The notes: generated by a model from the letters alone, not told the origin. DNA of 64,000 bases from an uncultured Clostridia bacterium (GCA_944376905.1 CALWEA010000003.1:62001-126000); one strand, 5' to 3'; shown: positions 52,917 to 62,897, counted from the stretch's first letter. Program-made: numbers and translations.

Positions 52917-53591
52917 ATGATTACAATTAAAAATCTTTATCTTAAATTTATAAGAGAATATTTTGCTCTTTATGACATAAATTTAAAAATTGCCGAAAAT
53001 GAAAGTGTTGCATTTTTGGGAGAATCTGAAAGTGGCAAAACAAGTCTTATAAGAATTCTTGCAAAAGTTGAAAAAATGACGAGTGGTGAAGTTTATATTA
53101 AAGATATTCCGCTTAAAAAGATTAATTATGCTTGCGATATTAGTGTTGGTTACTTACCAGAAAAACCTGTTTTTTTTGAAAAGAAAACTGTTTATGAAAA
53201 TTTAAAATGGGCTTTAAAAGTTCAAAAAACAAAAAAACTTGAAATTGAATCCAAAATTAATGATGCTTTAATGAATTTTCAATTGGAAAGTTTAAAAGAT
53301 GTTAAAATAAAACAATTATCTCTTTATGAAAAATATTTGGTTTCTCTCGCTAGATTATCTTTTAGAAAACTTGATTTACTTTTAATTGATGATATTTTTG
53401 TGAACTTAGATTCTAATCAACAGTCTGACATTAAAGAAATACTTAAAAAATTTTTTGTTGGTAAATGCACTTTTGTTTTAGCAACTTCAAATGAGGAAAT
53501 TGCTAAATCATTATGTAAAAAATGGGTTAGATTTCAATCTGGCTCAATTATAGAGGAGAATGTTAAGAAAAATGAAAAAGAAAAAAAATGA
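52917..53591 (+). CDS. Degenerate ABC-type ATPase
   Basis: A 224-residue ABC ATPase-like protein. Walker A is intact (GESESGKT, residues 35-42). The signature motif LSGGQ is replaced by LSLYEKY, and Walker B reads LLLIDDIFVNLD, with Asp where the catalytic Glu should be. No membrane subunit is encoded beside it. The next gene is a PucR-type HTH protein overlapping its 3' end, so this may be a regulatory or non-transport ATPase rather than a transporter. Confidence 0.75.
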   Translation: MITIKNLYLKFIREYFALYDINLKIAENESVAFLGESESGKTSLIRILAKVEKMTSGEVYIKDIPLKKINYACDISVGYLPEKPVFFEKKTVYENLKWALKVQKTKKLEIESKINDALMNFQLESLKDVKIKQLSLYEKYLVSLARLSFRKLDLLLIDDIFVNLDSNQQSDIKEILKKFFVGKCTFVLATSNEEIAKSLCKKWVRFQSGSIIEENVKKNEKEKK

Positions 53592-54054
53592 AATTGAATG
53601 TGAAAACTTAGAACTAGAAATTAGAACAATATTTCCAACTGAAATTATGGTTAAAGCTATTCGTAATAATGACTTGGAACGCTACAAAAACTTTTTCTTA
53701 ATTAATAAGATGATGAAAGTTTTAAATAATACTGATATGATTTATTCTTTAAAACAGTATTTGATTAACGATTTAAATATTGCTAAAACTTCTATAAATT
53801 CTTTCTTACATAGAAATACGTTAATTTATAGAGTTAACAAAATGGCTAGAGTTTCTGGTTTAAATGTTAGAAAATTTAGTGATGCGACTTTATTGCTTAA
53901 TATCTTGTTTATGCGTCAATTTTTAGAAGAATTAAAAGAAGAAGAATTAAAAAAAGAAGAATTAAAAAAATTAGAAGCTGAAAATTTAGCAACTGATGTT
54001 GTAAATGATGTTAAAACAGAAGAAAATCTTCAATCAACAGAAAATAATTCTTAA
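53572..54054 (+). CDS. PucR-type (HTH_30) DNA-binding protein
   Basis: A 160-residue protein. Residues about 55-110 (YSLKQYLINDLNIAKTSINS, then FLHRNTLIYRVNKMARVSGL) match the C-terminal helix-turn-helix of PucR/CdaR regulators, in which LHRNTLxYRI is diagnostic. The sensory domain of those regulators is missing. A coiled-coil and acidic tail follow (KEEELKKEELKKLEAENLAT). The start is uncertain: ATG 53560 lies one base after GAGGAG, so I chose ATG 53572. It overlaps the ABC gene by 20 bases, showing tight coupling. Confidence 0.75.
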   Translation: MKKKKNEIECENLELEIRTIFPTEIMVKAIRNNDLERYKNFFLINKMMKVLNNTDMIYSLKQYLINDLNIAKTSINSFLHRNTLIYRVNKMARVSGLNVRKFSDATLLLNILFMRQFLEELKEEELKKEELKKLEAENLATDVVNDVKTEENLQSTENNS

Positions 54055-54071
54055 AAAAACAAATTTTAGAT

Positions 54072-54110
54072 AAAAACACTTTAATTTGAAACAGTTAAAG
54101 TGTTTTTTTT
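54072..54110 (+). terminator. Terminator after the ABC-PucR pair
   Basis: AAAAACACTTTAA (54072-54084) pairs perfectly with TTAAAGTGTTTTT (54095-54107) around a ten-base loop and is followed by T. Confidence 0.85.
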
Positions 54111-54212
54111 TATTATGACACATATTAAATTTTTTGGTTTATTGATGTTTATTAATGTTTGTTAAGGTTATATTTTAAGGTTTATATTTTCTATTTATAT
54201 TTTTTATCTTTT

Positions 54213-55130
54213 TTATAAATTATCATAATAGTCTTTTATTTTAACGTAAGAATATTCTTTTTTTTGTTTTCGATGACTTTTTTTATTATTTAAATTGGGT
54301 TTTAATTGTGGTATTAAGTTTAATAATTGTGTTATGGAATTTAAATTATTTGGAAATTGAGGAATATTATTCTCAGAAAATTGGTTGTTTTCATTTAATT
54401 TGTTTTCATTAGAAGTGTTTTTTTGAAAATTATTATTGCTTTTATTAAAAGAGTTTAAATTGTTAAAGGTTTGTAAATTTTCATTTTTTAAATGAGTATT
54501 TGAATCATTGTTAAATGGAAATGTATTTTCTTGATAATAACTATTAGTTGAATTTTCATTAGTTTCTTTTGTATGTGGTGCTGAATTATTATTGCTTAAA
54601 TTATTACTTAAAATACTAGCAATTTGGCTTATTGAATTATTGTTAGAAGGTAAATTGATAGTATTATTTTTAGAACTAAAATTCATTAAACTACTTAACA
54701 GGTTTCCCATACTCGTATTACTTCCGTTGTTAAAAAGTAAAGGCAAGAGGGATTGAATGTTTAAGTTGTTAAATCTTTTATTATAATTACTGTTGTTAAA
54801 AGGATTAAAAATATTTGAAAAATTATTAATATTATCATGTGATAAATTTTGTTGCCAATTTTTATTTTGTCTTATTCTTTTTTTTTCATATTCGTCGTTA
54901 TTTTGGAAAATGTCATGTTTTAAATTATTTGTTTTTCCATTTAACGTGTTGTAATTATTATAAAAATTGTCAATAGGGTAAGAATGTTTTGAAGTAAACG
55001 ATTGTTCTATATTATTTTGATTTTCATTATTTAAAGTAGAAGTTATAAAAAAGCCATTATTAGTGGGATATGTTTTGTATGATTGAGATTTGTTTGAGTT
55101 TGTTTTTTTGTTTTTAATGTTATTTTTCAT
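54213..55130 (-). CDS. Asparagine-rich low-complexity protein
   Basis: A 305-residue protein of which Asn is by far the commonest residue (for example NNSNYNKRFNNLNIQSLLPL). No signal peptide, membrane segment or known domain. It ends in a basic KSHRKQKKEYSYVKIKDYYD segment. AAAGGA precedes the ATG on the reverse strand. It is divergent from the small protein and subtilase genes at 55194. A disordered or coat-like structural role is possible; spore-coat or surface proteins can look like this, but I cannot assign one. Confidence 0.55.
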   Translation of the reverse strand: MKNNIKNKKTNSNKSQSYKTYPTNNGFFITSTLNNENQNNIEQSFTSKHSYPIDNFYNNYNTLNGKTNNLKHDIFQNNDEYEKKRIRQNKNWQQNLSHDNINNFSNIFNPFNNSNYNKRFNNLNIQSLLPLLFNNGSNTSMGNLLSSLMNFSSKNNTINLPSNNNSISQIASILSNNLSNNNSAPHTKETNENSTNSYYQENTFPFNNDSNTHLKNENLQTFNNLNSFNKSNNNFQKNTSNENKLNENNQFSENNIPQFPNNLNSITQLLNLIPQLKPNLNNKKSHRKQKKEYSYVKIKDYYDNL

Positions 55131-55193
55131 AATATTCCTTTAAACATTATAATATATGCTTACATATAATATTTTAGTTAATGGGAGATGTAA

Positions 55194-55553
55194 ATGAGTA
55201 AAAGTTTTTATGAATTTAGTAAGCAAGAAGTTAAACAAGAGGATTTTAAACAAAAAAAAGTTGAAAACGAAAATATTGATAACAAATCAAAAAATTCAAA
55301 GTTTAATTCAAATTTTAACAATGATGACAATTATAAAAATTTAAATAATGATGCCATAGAAAAAGCCTATAATCAATTTAAAAATATGGATAGAAATCAA
55401 TTAATTGCAACATTATGTAGTGAGATTAATAAGCAAAAAATTAATGGAACATTTAATCCTAGCAAACTTGAAAATGCTATTGACAATATGGGTAATTATT
55501 TAACTGAAGAACAAAAACGAAACATGAAGGAGATGTTAAATAATTTCAAATGA
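55194..55553 (+). CDS. Small hypothetical protein coupled to a subtilase
   Basis: A 119-residue protein with a disordered Lys/Asn-rich first half and a helical second half (DAIEKAYNQFKNMDRNQLIA, then NAIDNMGNYLTEEQKRNMKE). GGGAGATG precedes the ATG. Its stop overlaps the subtilase start (ATGA), so they form a pair. Not recognised as a propeptide or inhibitor, although that relation would fit. Confidence 0.55.
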   Translation: MSKSFYEFSKQEVKQEDFKQKKVENENIDNKSKNSKFNSNFNNDDNYKNLNNDAIEKAYNQFKNMDRNQLIATLCSEINKQKINGTFNPSKLENAIDNMGNYLTEEQKRNMKEMLNNFK

Positions 55554-56710
55554 TGAGTAAGTTGGATACAAATATTGTAAAAGTTTTGGAAAGTAGTTCT
55601 AAATTTTCAAAAGTTAATTGTATTGTTTTTTTAGATAATTATCAAACCTCTTTACTACACCTTAAAAAAAATAATATTAAGATTATTAATAATCTTCCGT
55701 TTATTAATGCTGTTGAATTGGAATTAGATAAATCTAAATTAACTAAAATTATTAACTATGATTTTGTTAAATATGTTTCTAGTCAAGTTAACGTTTCTGC
55801 TTTAATGAATATTGCTAAAAAAGTTTTACAAGTTGACAATTCTTTTTCAGGGGAAGGTGTTACTATTGCTTATATTGATACAGGTATATCTCCTCATTTA
55901 GATTTCATGTTAGGGAAAAAAAGAATTATAAAGTTTATTGATTTAATTAATTATAAACTTTTTCCGTATGATGATAACGGACATGGAACTTTTGTTGCGG
56001 GGGTTGGTAGTGGGAATGGTTTTCTTTCTGGTGGAAAATTTACGGGTATTGCACCTAAAAGTAATATAATTTCAGTTAAAGCGTTAAATAAAGAGGGAGA
56101 AGCTAATTCTGGTAAAATTTTGGAAGCTATGCAGTGGGTTTATGATAATGCTTTTAAATATAAAATTAAAGTTGTTTGTATGAGTTTTGGTAGTGAACCA
56201 CTGGGTTTTAAAGACCCTATAATGCGTGGAGCAGAAGAGTTGTGGAAGAAAAATATAACTGTTGTTGCGGCGGCGGGTAATAGTGGACCTGATTATGAAA
56301 CAATAAAAAGTCCTGGAGTTAGTCCTCAGGTTATAACAGTTGGTGGTTTTAATGATAACAGAATAGACGAAAATACTTATAATGAAAATTTTTTTGAAGT
56401 TGCAGAGTTTTCTTCTAGAGGTCCTGCTTTGAAGCGTTTTAAACCTGATGTTATTGCTCCCTCTGTTAATATTCATTCTTGTGGTGTTGAAAAACCTTAT
56501 ACAACTTTATCTGGAACCAGTGTTGCAACTCCTATGATTGCCGGTATTTGTGCGTTATGCTATGAAATTAATCCTAATATAGAACCTAATGTTTTGAAAA
56601 AAATTATAATGATGTGCTCAAAAGCAATAACTTATAATAATAATGTTGAAGGTTTTGGAATCCCAAATGCAGAAATCATTTGTTCAAAAATTATAACTAA
56701 CTATAAATAA
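55550..56710 (+). CDS. Subtilisin-like serine protease (S8, intracellular/AprX-like)
   Basis: A 386-residue protease with the complete S8 triad: AYIDTGISPH (Asp), DDNGHGTFVAG (His) and LSGTSVATPMIAGI (Ser), plus the oxyanion VAAAGNSGPD (Asn). There is no signal peptide, so it probably acts in the cytoplasm like AprX or Isp. About 95 residues precede the catalytic domain and resemble an I9-type propeptide. Two adjacent ATG codons (55550 and 55553) make the start uncertain by one residue. AAGGAG lies further upstream than usual. Confidence 0.85.
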   Translation: MMSKLDTNIVKVLESSSKFSKVNCIVFLDNYQTSLLHLKKNNIKIINNLPFINAVELELDKSKLTKIINYDFVKYVSSQVNVSALMNIAKKVLQVDNSFSGEGVTIAYIDTGISPHLDFMLGKKRIIKFIDLINYKLFPYDDNGHGTFVAGVGSGNGFLSGGKFTGIAPKSNIISVKALNKEGEANSGKILEAMQWVYDNAFKYKIKVVCMSFGSEPLGFKDPIMRGAEELWKKNITVVAAAGNSGPDYETIKSPGVSPQVITVGGFNDNRIDENTYNENFFEVAEFSSRGPALKRFKPDVIAPSVNIHSCGVEKPYTTLSGTSVATPMIAGICALCYEINPNIEPNVLKKIIMMCSKAITYNNNVEGFGIPNAEIICSKIITNYK

Positions 56711-57020
56711 TCTATTTATTATGTTACATTTTGTTTTATAAAATTTATTCATTAATTTTATATATTTCTTTTTTTTTGTTTTTACTTAAAATATTTTTTC
56801 AACCAATTCTATATATTTTAAAATAATATATTTTAAGTTAACATATTGTTTTTTAATTAAAAAATTTTTTTAATAAAAAATTTTTATAAACTTAAATTAA
56901 ATATTTCAATTCAGTTCTTAAAACAGTTGCCATTAATAAAAGTCAATGATATAATTAATCTATTAATAGTAAAAATAAATATGGAAATAATAATTTTTTT
57001 TCTAAAAGGTAAGGTTATAA
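56711..57020 (+). promoter_or_regulatory. Intergenic region with promoter for the acyl-CoA synthetase
   Basis: TTGCCA (56927-56932) and TATAAT (56950-56955) are 17 bp apart, 65 bp before the start codon. The rest of this 310-bp stretch is A/T-rich and unremarkable. Confidence 0.6.
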
Positions 57021-59261
57021 ATGGTTAAAAAAAATAACAAAGAAAATCAAGAAAAAAGAGTTCGACAAACCAAATCAAGCATTGCAGAAAATTATAAGAT
57101 AAAATTATTAAACAATTTATTATATCCTAAAAATATTGCTGTTATTGGTGCTAGCAATAAAAAATCATCTGTTGGCAATGAAATTATTTTAAGATTAAAA
57201 TCTTTTGGCTTTAAAGGAAAAATTTTTCCTATTAATTTGAAAGAAAAAAGTATTGAAAACATTCCTTGCTATGATAGTGTTTTAAAAGTTAAAGAAAAAA
57301 TTGATTTGGCCATTATTGCTATTCCAGCGGATAAAGTTTTAGATATTATTGATGAATGTGCAAAAGCAAAAATAAAATCTATTGTTGTTATTTCTAGCGG
57401 TTTTAAAGAAGTTGGAGAACAGGGACAGCAACTTGAAAAAGAACTATTAAATAAAATTAAACAAAATAATATGATTCTTATTGGTCCTAATTGTTTAGGA
57501 GTTATCAATTCTTGTGATAAAATTAAAATGAATGCTTCGTTTGCACCTTTAAATCCTTTAAGTGGAAACATTGGGTTTGCATCTCAATCTGGTGCTCTTG
57601 GAAGCGGTTTTATTAATATTTTACCACAAATTAACTTAGGGTTAGGGCAATTTGTTAGTTTAGGAAATGGTGCAGATATTACGGCAGTTGATTTAATTGA
57701 ATTTTGGGAAAATGATAAAAATATTGATTTAATTATTTTATACTTAGAAAGTATTAGTGATTTACAAAAATTTAAAACAGTTTGTTCAAGAGTAAGTTTA
57801 AAAAAGCCTATCATTGTTATTAAATCAGGAAGAAGTAGTGTTGGAGCAAAAGCAACTGCCAGTCATACAGGGTCATTGGCGGGAGATGATGTAACTATTT
57901 CTGCTGTTTTAAATAGTTGTGGTGTTATTAGGGAGTTGAACTTACGAGATTTTGTTTCAACTGCAAGAATTTTCGCAACAACCAATATTCCAAAAGGGGA
58001 AAAACTTGCAATTTTAACAAATGCAGGTGGACCAGGAATACTAGCATCAGATTGTGCTGAAGATGAAAATTTGCAATTGGCATCACTAACTTCAACAACA
58101 AAAGAAAAATTAAGATTAATTTTATCTCAACAAGCAAGTATTAATAATCCTTTAGACGTTGTTGCAAGTGCAAGTTTGGAACAAATTGTTAATTCTGCTG
58201 ATATTCTATTAAAATCTGATGAAGTTGATATTTTGTTTGTCATATATTTGTATATAACCGGACAAAATGATGTTCCTTTAACTATTGAATTAGAAAAATT
58301 AAAATTAAAGTATCCTAATAAAACAATTGTTGGAATGTATATGACAACAAATGATTTTACTCAACGATTACAAGAAACTAAAAAAACCAATACTTTAATT
58401 ACTGAAAATAAAAATTATATAAAAAAAGAAATTCCTATTTTTAATTTTGTTGTTGATGCAATTCATGGAATAAAAAGATTAGTTGAAAGAAAAAGATATC
58501 TAGATGAACAAAAAGAAGATTTTGATAAATATAAATTTAAATTGTCTGTTGAACAAAAAAATCAAATTAAAAATATTTTAGATAATGCAAAAAATAAAAA
58601 TGTAAAAACATTATCAACTTTTGATAGTTTAAATATCTTTTCTTTATTAAATTTACCAGTTGTTGAATATGAGTTTGTTAAAAATTTACATGAAGCAAAA
58701 AAAGTTGCAAAAAAGATAACATATCCTGTAACTATAAAAATTTCTAGTGATTTAATTTCCCACAAAACAGATGTTGGGGGAGTTGTTACTAATATAAAAA
58801 ATGAAAAAGAACTTATTCAAGAATGGAATTTTTTGTTAAAACATCTGCAAAAAATAGATTTATTGTCAAAAATTAACGGTTTTATTATTATGAAAAATAT
58901 TCAAAATGCTAAGCGTGAATTTGTTGCGGGAATAGCAACAAAACCAAATATTGGAAAAGTTGCAATGTTTGGAATAGGGGGAATATTTATTGAAACATTA
59001 AAAGAAGTTGCCTTTTCTCCTTGTCCATTAAATCATATAGAAGTTCGGCATTTAATTAATAATTCTAAGGCATCTTTACTTTTAGGAAATGTTAGAGATA
59101 ATAAAGAAGTTAATAAAAGTTATTTAGAAGATATTCTTTTAAAATTCAGTTATTTGTGTGAAACTTTTAAGAACATACAAGAATTAGATGCAAATCCTAT
59201 TATGGTAGATAAAAATGGAGATATATTTATAGTTGATGCTAGAATAGTTATTACTGATTAA
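57021..59261 (+). CDS. ADP-forming acetate/acyl-CoA ligase, fused alpha-beta form
   Basis: The enzyme converts acyl-CoA, ADP and phosphate into acid, CoA and ATP, giving fermenters substrate-level ATP. The 746-residue protein joins the CoA-binding domain (PKNIAVIGASNKKSSVGNEI), the ligase-CoA domains (SQSGALGSGF, TASHTGSLAGDD with the phospho-histidine) and a C-terminal ATP-grasp domain (about residues 520-746, with PVTIKISSDLISHKTDVGGV and GGIFIETLKEVAFSPCPLN). Acetate, propionate or amino-acid-derived acids are all possible substrates. This supports a fermentative lifestyle. AAGGTAAGG precedes the start. Confidence 0.9.
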   Translation: MVKKNNKENQEKRVRQTKSSIAENYKIKLLNNLLYPKNIAVIGASNKKSSVGNEIILRLKSFGFKGKIFPINLKEKSIENIPCYDSVLKVKEKIDLAIIAIPADKVLDIIDECAKAKIKSIVVISSGFKEVGEQGQQLEKELLNKIKQNNMILIGPNCLGVINSCDKIKMNASFAPLNPLSGNIGFASQSGALGSGFINILPQINLGLGQFVSLGNGADITAVDLIEFWENDKNIDLIILYLESISDLQKFKTVCSRVSLKKPIIVIKSGRSSVGAKATASHTGSLAGDDVTISAVLNSCGVIRELNLRDFVSTARIFATTNIPKGEKLAILTNAGGPGILASDCAEDENLQLASLTSTTKEKLRLILSQQASINNPLDVVASASLEQIVNSADILLKSDEVDILFVIYLYITGQNDVPLTIELEKLKLKYPNKTIVGMYMTTNDFTQRLQETKKTNTLITENKNYIKKEIPIFNFVVDAIHGIKRLVERKRYLDEQKEDFDKYKFKLSVEQKNQIKNILDNAKNKNVKTLSTFDSLNIFSLLNLPVVEYEFVKNLHEAKKVAKKITYPVTIKISSDLISHKTDVGGVVTNIKNEKELIQEWNFLLKHLQKIDLLSKINGFIIMKNIQNAKREFVAGIATKPNIGKVAMFGIGGIFIETLKEVAFSPCPLNHIEVRHLINNSKASLLLGNVRDNKEVNKSYLEDILLKFSYLCETFKNIQELDANPIMVDKNGDIFIVDARIVITD

Positions 59262-59304
59262 AAATAATTAGATAATATACTAATTTTTTTTAAATATATT
59301 TAAT

Positions 59305-59348
59305 GAAAAAAACATTTATTTAATTTAATAATAAATGTTTTTTTGTTT
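59305..59348. terminator. Bidirectional terminator between convergent genes
   Basis: An A-rich arm ending in ACATTTATT (59306-59320) pairs with AATAAATGT plus a T run (59330-59344). It separates the acyl-CoA synthetase and the reverse-strand murG, and can serve both. Confidence 0.8.
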
Positions 59349-59369
59349 TTTTTATTGTAAAATTATTTA

Positions 59370-60410
59370 TTAACTATTTTTTATAATATAATCAATAATT
59401 ATTTTATTTGCGTTTAAAGGATTGTATTTGTTCATCTTTTCTTTTATTAAATTTTTAGTTTTTAAACAAAGAGTAATTTCTTTTTTTAAAGATGATAAGG
59501 TTAAATTTTCTTCTTCAATAACTTTTGCAAATCCATTATTTTTAAATATTTTAGCATTTTCTATTTGGTCGCCTCTTGATTGTTTTTTAGATAAAGGAAT
59601 TAAAATCATTAATTTTTTAAGTGCCAAAAGTTCAAAAATAGAATTAGCCCCAGCGCGACAAACAACAATATCTGCATAATCAAAATAATCATAAATATTG
59701 TCAACAAAATCTATTTGAAAATAATTATCTCTTTTCAATTTGTTTTTATTATTTTTTCCAACAATATGTATGATATTAAATTCTTTTAGATTGTCAATAT
59801 TATTAAAAACAAAATTATTTATTTTTTTTGACCCTAAACTTCCTCCAAAGAACATTATGATTGGTAAATTTTTTTTAAAATTACAAATATTTTTAACTAA
59901 TTCTTTTTTTCCTTTAAATATTTCACTACGAATAGGGTTTCCGCTATAAATACATTTATTACTAATGCAAGTTTCTCTAAAACTTGTAAACATAATTTGA
60001 CATTTTTTTAAAATAATTTTATTTGCTAATCCCATTGAATAATCGCATTCATGAGCAAGGATAGGAATATTTAGTTTACTTCCCGCAAAGACAACTGGAA
60101 GAGAAACATATCCTCCTTTTGAAAATATTATATCTGGTTTGATATCTTGTAAGATATTTTTAGTTTCTTTTATGTAAGAAATCATTTTAAAAGGTATTAA
60201 AAAATTTTTTAAATTAAAACTTCTTATAAATTTAACGCTTTTTATTGGAACAAAAGTTACATTTTTATATTTTTTAATTAAGTTTTCTTCAATGCTATTT
60301 TTTTCTCCTAAATAGTAAATTTTATAACCTTTTTGCAAATCGGGAATAAGTGCTAAATTAGGAATTACATGTCCAGCAGTTCCGCCACCTGTTAATATTA
60401 TTTTTTTCAT
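59370..60410 (-). CDS. murG: MurG: UDP-GlcNAc transferase of lipid II synthesis
   Basis: MurG transfers GlcNAc from UDP-GlcNAc to lipid I on the inner membrane face. The 346-residue protein has the N-terminal GGGTAGHVIPNLAL motif, the FSKGGYVSLPVVFAGSKLNI and HECDYSMGLANK segments, GGSLGSKKIN and the C-terminal CRAGANSIFELLALKKLMIL nucleotide-sugar site. It stands alone rather than in a dcw cluster. Confidence 0.9.
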   Translation of the reverse strand: MKKIILTGGGTAGHVIPNLALIPDLQKGYKIYYLGEKNSIEENLIKKYKNVTFVPIKSVKFIRSFNLKNFLIPFKMISYIKETKNILQDIKPDIIFSKGGYVSLPVVFAGSKLNIPILAHECDYSMGLANKIILKKCQIMFTSFRETCISNKCIYSGNPIRSEIFKGKKELVKNICNFKKNLPIIMFFGGSLGSKKINNFVFNNIDNLKEFNIIHIVGKNNKNKLKRDNYFQIDFVDNIYDYFDYADIVVCRAGANSIFELLALKKLMILIPLSKKQSRGDQIENAKIFKNNGFAKVIEEENLTLSSLKKEITLCLKTKNLIKEKMNKYNPLNANKIIIDYIIKNS

Positions 60411-60474
60411 AAAAACACCTCAATACATTCTATTATTGTATGCATTTTTATTATTTTTATTTAATGTATAGTAT

Positions 60475-60516
60475 AAAAAAAACTTATTTACAATCTTTTA
60501 TAAATAAGTTTTTTAA
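60475..60516 (-). terminator. Terminator of the metalloprotease gene
   Basis: On the reverse strand, AAAACTTATTTA and TAAATAAGTTTT arms (about 60480-60490 and 60501-60512) form a hairpin followed by a T run, 75 bp after the protease stop codon. Confidence 0.75.
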
Positions 60517-60590
60517 TATTTTTAAATTGTTAAACGGTATAAATTAATTTTAACTGTGTAACTGTATAAATTTTTAAGTTTGTATAAGAT

Positions 60591-62774
60591 TTATTTAAAC
60601 CAACCAAAAATTGTGTTTATAACATTTTCAATTCCTTGAAAAAATGAATCGCTAATAACTTCGAAAACTTTTCCGTCAACTAATTCTTTTGCCTTAGTTA
60701 ATTCAACATCATAGTAAGTTTGATTATAATCTAAATAAACTATTTCGGTTAAAGGAATATTGTTAAAAACGTAATGTATTTTCAACATAGAATATTTGCC
60801 ATTAGAATCAATAAAATTATAATATTTTTTACTATTTTTAATAGTGTAGGCGTAAATATTGACATCTTCATACAAACCAGTTGTTAAATTATAAGCAGTA
60901 AAAGTAAAATTTGATAAGTCATTTGTTAAATAATCAAAACCAATTATATTTATTCCATAATCTTTATAACTTTTGGTTAGTTCAACAAGTGCTTCATTAG
61001 CGTAACTATATTGAACAAAACCAGGTTCATCGTTTGATTTTAGTTGAATTTGGTTGTTTTTGTAAATAAGATTTAAAGTAAAGAAACCGTTTGCAACAAC
61101 ATCAATTTCATCACCCTCACTAACAAATATTTTATTTGTTTTACCTATTAATTTTGATTGATTAACATTGTTAACGTAAATATCATATTCATTAATTTCT
61201 AAAAATTCTTGTTTGTTCCCAATTGTGTATTTTGCTAATAATGTTATTTGTTTTTTATCTTGAAATTGATTTGTTTGAATTAAAGGTATATTAATTGTTG
61301 TTGAAGAAACTATATTCTGGTTAATTGGTATTGTGTAAGAAACATAGCCGTCTTGTGAAACAGTTACTACATCATTAATGCAAGCATTAACAGTTGCTTC
61401 ACCATTAATATTAGAAGTTGCAGATTTTATATTATTTACTTCTATATTTGCACCAGAAATTTTTGTTAAAGGGTTATCACTTTGAAAAATATTTAATTTT
61501 ATTGATGTTTTTGTTGGTTTAAGATATTGAAAGTCAAATTGAATTTTCCCATTTTCTAAGTGTTTAATGTTCGTTATTTGCACATAAGAATTTTCACCAT
61601 TTGAATAAATAATTTTTTCTTTACCGATATTACCAATGGAGAAATCGTCATTATATCCAAAACTTTCACCTTCTCTTGCTAAATTAGAGCCCAAACTACT
61701 ATTAAAATAGTAAATATGAGAGTTAGACTGATTTGTTGCTTGAAGATTGTTATAATATTTTGTATTTATTCTTGCAACGCATAAACCTGTTAATTGTGAA
61801 GATATAAATCTAGTTTCTATTAAAAAGAATTCATTATCTTTTTCTCCAAATTTATAGGCAATTGTTCCATCTTCGCTTGTCCAAGGGTCTATAATATAAC
61901 TTCCAGATTGGTTAATAATTTCTATATCTGTTGTAATACCATCATTGTAAACACTTTCTTCTGCCCAACCTAGCAAATATCTATTGTAAGAATTTGTTGG
62001 GCATGAGTAAGAGTAGTTAGCACCCATCATATCTAAATTAGTTCCGGGATTAAAGTAAAAATTGTTAGAGTATAAATCGCCAAGACCTAATGTGTGAATT
62101 ATTTCATGACATAAAACAGGTGCTTCACGTAAACTATTTGAAAAAATAATAGCAGTGTTTTGTTGATGTTTGGTGTAGGCGTGTGGCCAAAAAATTGTTT
62201 CAGGTAAATTAATAAAAGGTAACTGAGTTGAAAGAATAAGCATTTCACCATTAATATTGTTGTTTTCAATAACTATAGGCGTTGCATTGGCTTTTAGCGT
62301 GTCATATAAATTTTGTTCAAATGTGTAATTACATTGTTGTGTGTATAATTCACCAATATTTTTATCATAATTTGACAAATATAAGTTAAAAGCAACATCA
62401 ACATTGCCCTGAGATAAAGTTATGAAATAGTTTTTTATGTCTGCAAAATTTTGTTGCCAAACTGTAATTGATTTTTCATCAAACGCTTTACAATCTGCAA
62501 AATTAACTAATACAACATCAAATATAATTTTTGTTGATACAATAATATTTGAAGATGAGTTAGAATTGTTTCCAGTTGCGGAATAAGCAGAAAAGAAATC
62601 AGCTCCCAAATTTTCCTTTTCTTCAGATAAAACATATTGTTCTAAATTATTATAATTAATTGTTGTTGTAGTTTTTCTATTTGTAAATCCTAAAACAACA
62701 CATGTAATAATAAGTGCAAGTATGCACAAGCAAACAAAAATGATTGCAAATTTTTTATTAGATAATTTGTTCAT
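60591..62774 (-). CDS. Secreted M6-like zinc metalloprotease with beta-rich C-terminus
   Basis: A 727-residue protein with an N-terminal transmembrane signal-anchor (about residues 9-30). At about residue 225 it has CHEIIHTLGLGDLY, an HExxHxxGxxD zinc site of the kind seen in M6/immune-inhibitor-A relatives. Preceding structure (VVLVNFADC, NYFITLSQGNVDVAFNLYLS) also fits that group. Later segments (SATSNINGEATVNACIN, VTVSQDGYVSYTIPI) are carboxypeptidase-regulatory or Ig-like beta modules. TAGGAGAAAAA precedes the ATG at 62774. The C-terminus has no sortase motif. Confidence 0.75.
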   Translation of the reverse strand: MNKLSNKKFAIIFVCLCILALIITCVVLGFTNRKTTTTINYNNLEQYVLSEEKENLGADFFSAYSATGNNSNSSSNIIVSTKIIFDVVLVNFADCKAFDEKSITVWQQNFADIKNYFITLSQGNVDVAFNLYLSNYDKNIGELYTQQCNYTFEQNLYDTLKANATPIVIENNNINGEMLILSTQLPFINLPETIFWPHAYTKHQQNTAIIFSNSLREAPVLCHEIIHTLGLGDLYSNNFYFNPGTNLDMMGANYSYSCPTNSYNRYLLGWAEESVYNDGITTDIEIINQSGSYIIDPWTSEDGTIAYKFGEKDNEFFLIETRFISSQLTGLCVARINTKYYNNLQATNQSNSHIYYFNSSLGSNLAREGESFGYNDDFSIGNIGKEKIIYSNGENSYVQITNIKHLENGKIQFDFQYLKPTKTSIKLNIFQSDNPLTKISGANIEVNNIKSATSNINGEATVNACINDVVTVSQDGYVSYTIPINQNIVSSTTINIPLIQTNQFQDKKQITLLAKYTIGNKQEFLEINEYDIYVNNVNQSKLIGKTNKIFVSEGDEIDVVANGFFTLNLIYKNNQIQLKSNDEPGFVQYSYANEALVELTKSYKDYGINIIGFDYLTNDLSNFTFTAYNLTTGLYEDVNIYAYTIKNSKKYYNFIDSNGKYSMLKIHYVFNNIPLTEIVYLDYNQTYYDVELTKAKELVDGKVFEVISDSFFQGIENVINTIFGWFK

Positions 62775-62897
62775 TTTTTCTCCTAATGAATTCAAGTTAC
62801 AATGTGAGAGGTCAATCTAAAAATTTATAAAGTTAAAAATTAAGTATTTTATGTAAATAAAAAACATTTTCAAGATGAAGCAAGGTCAGTCTATAAT

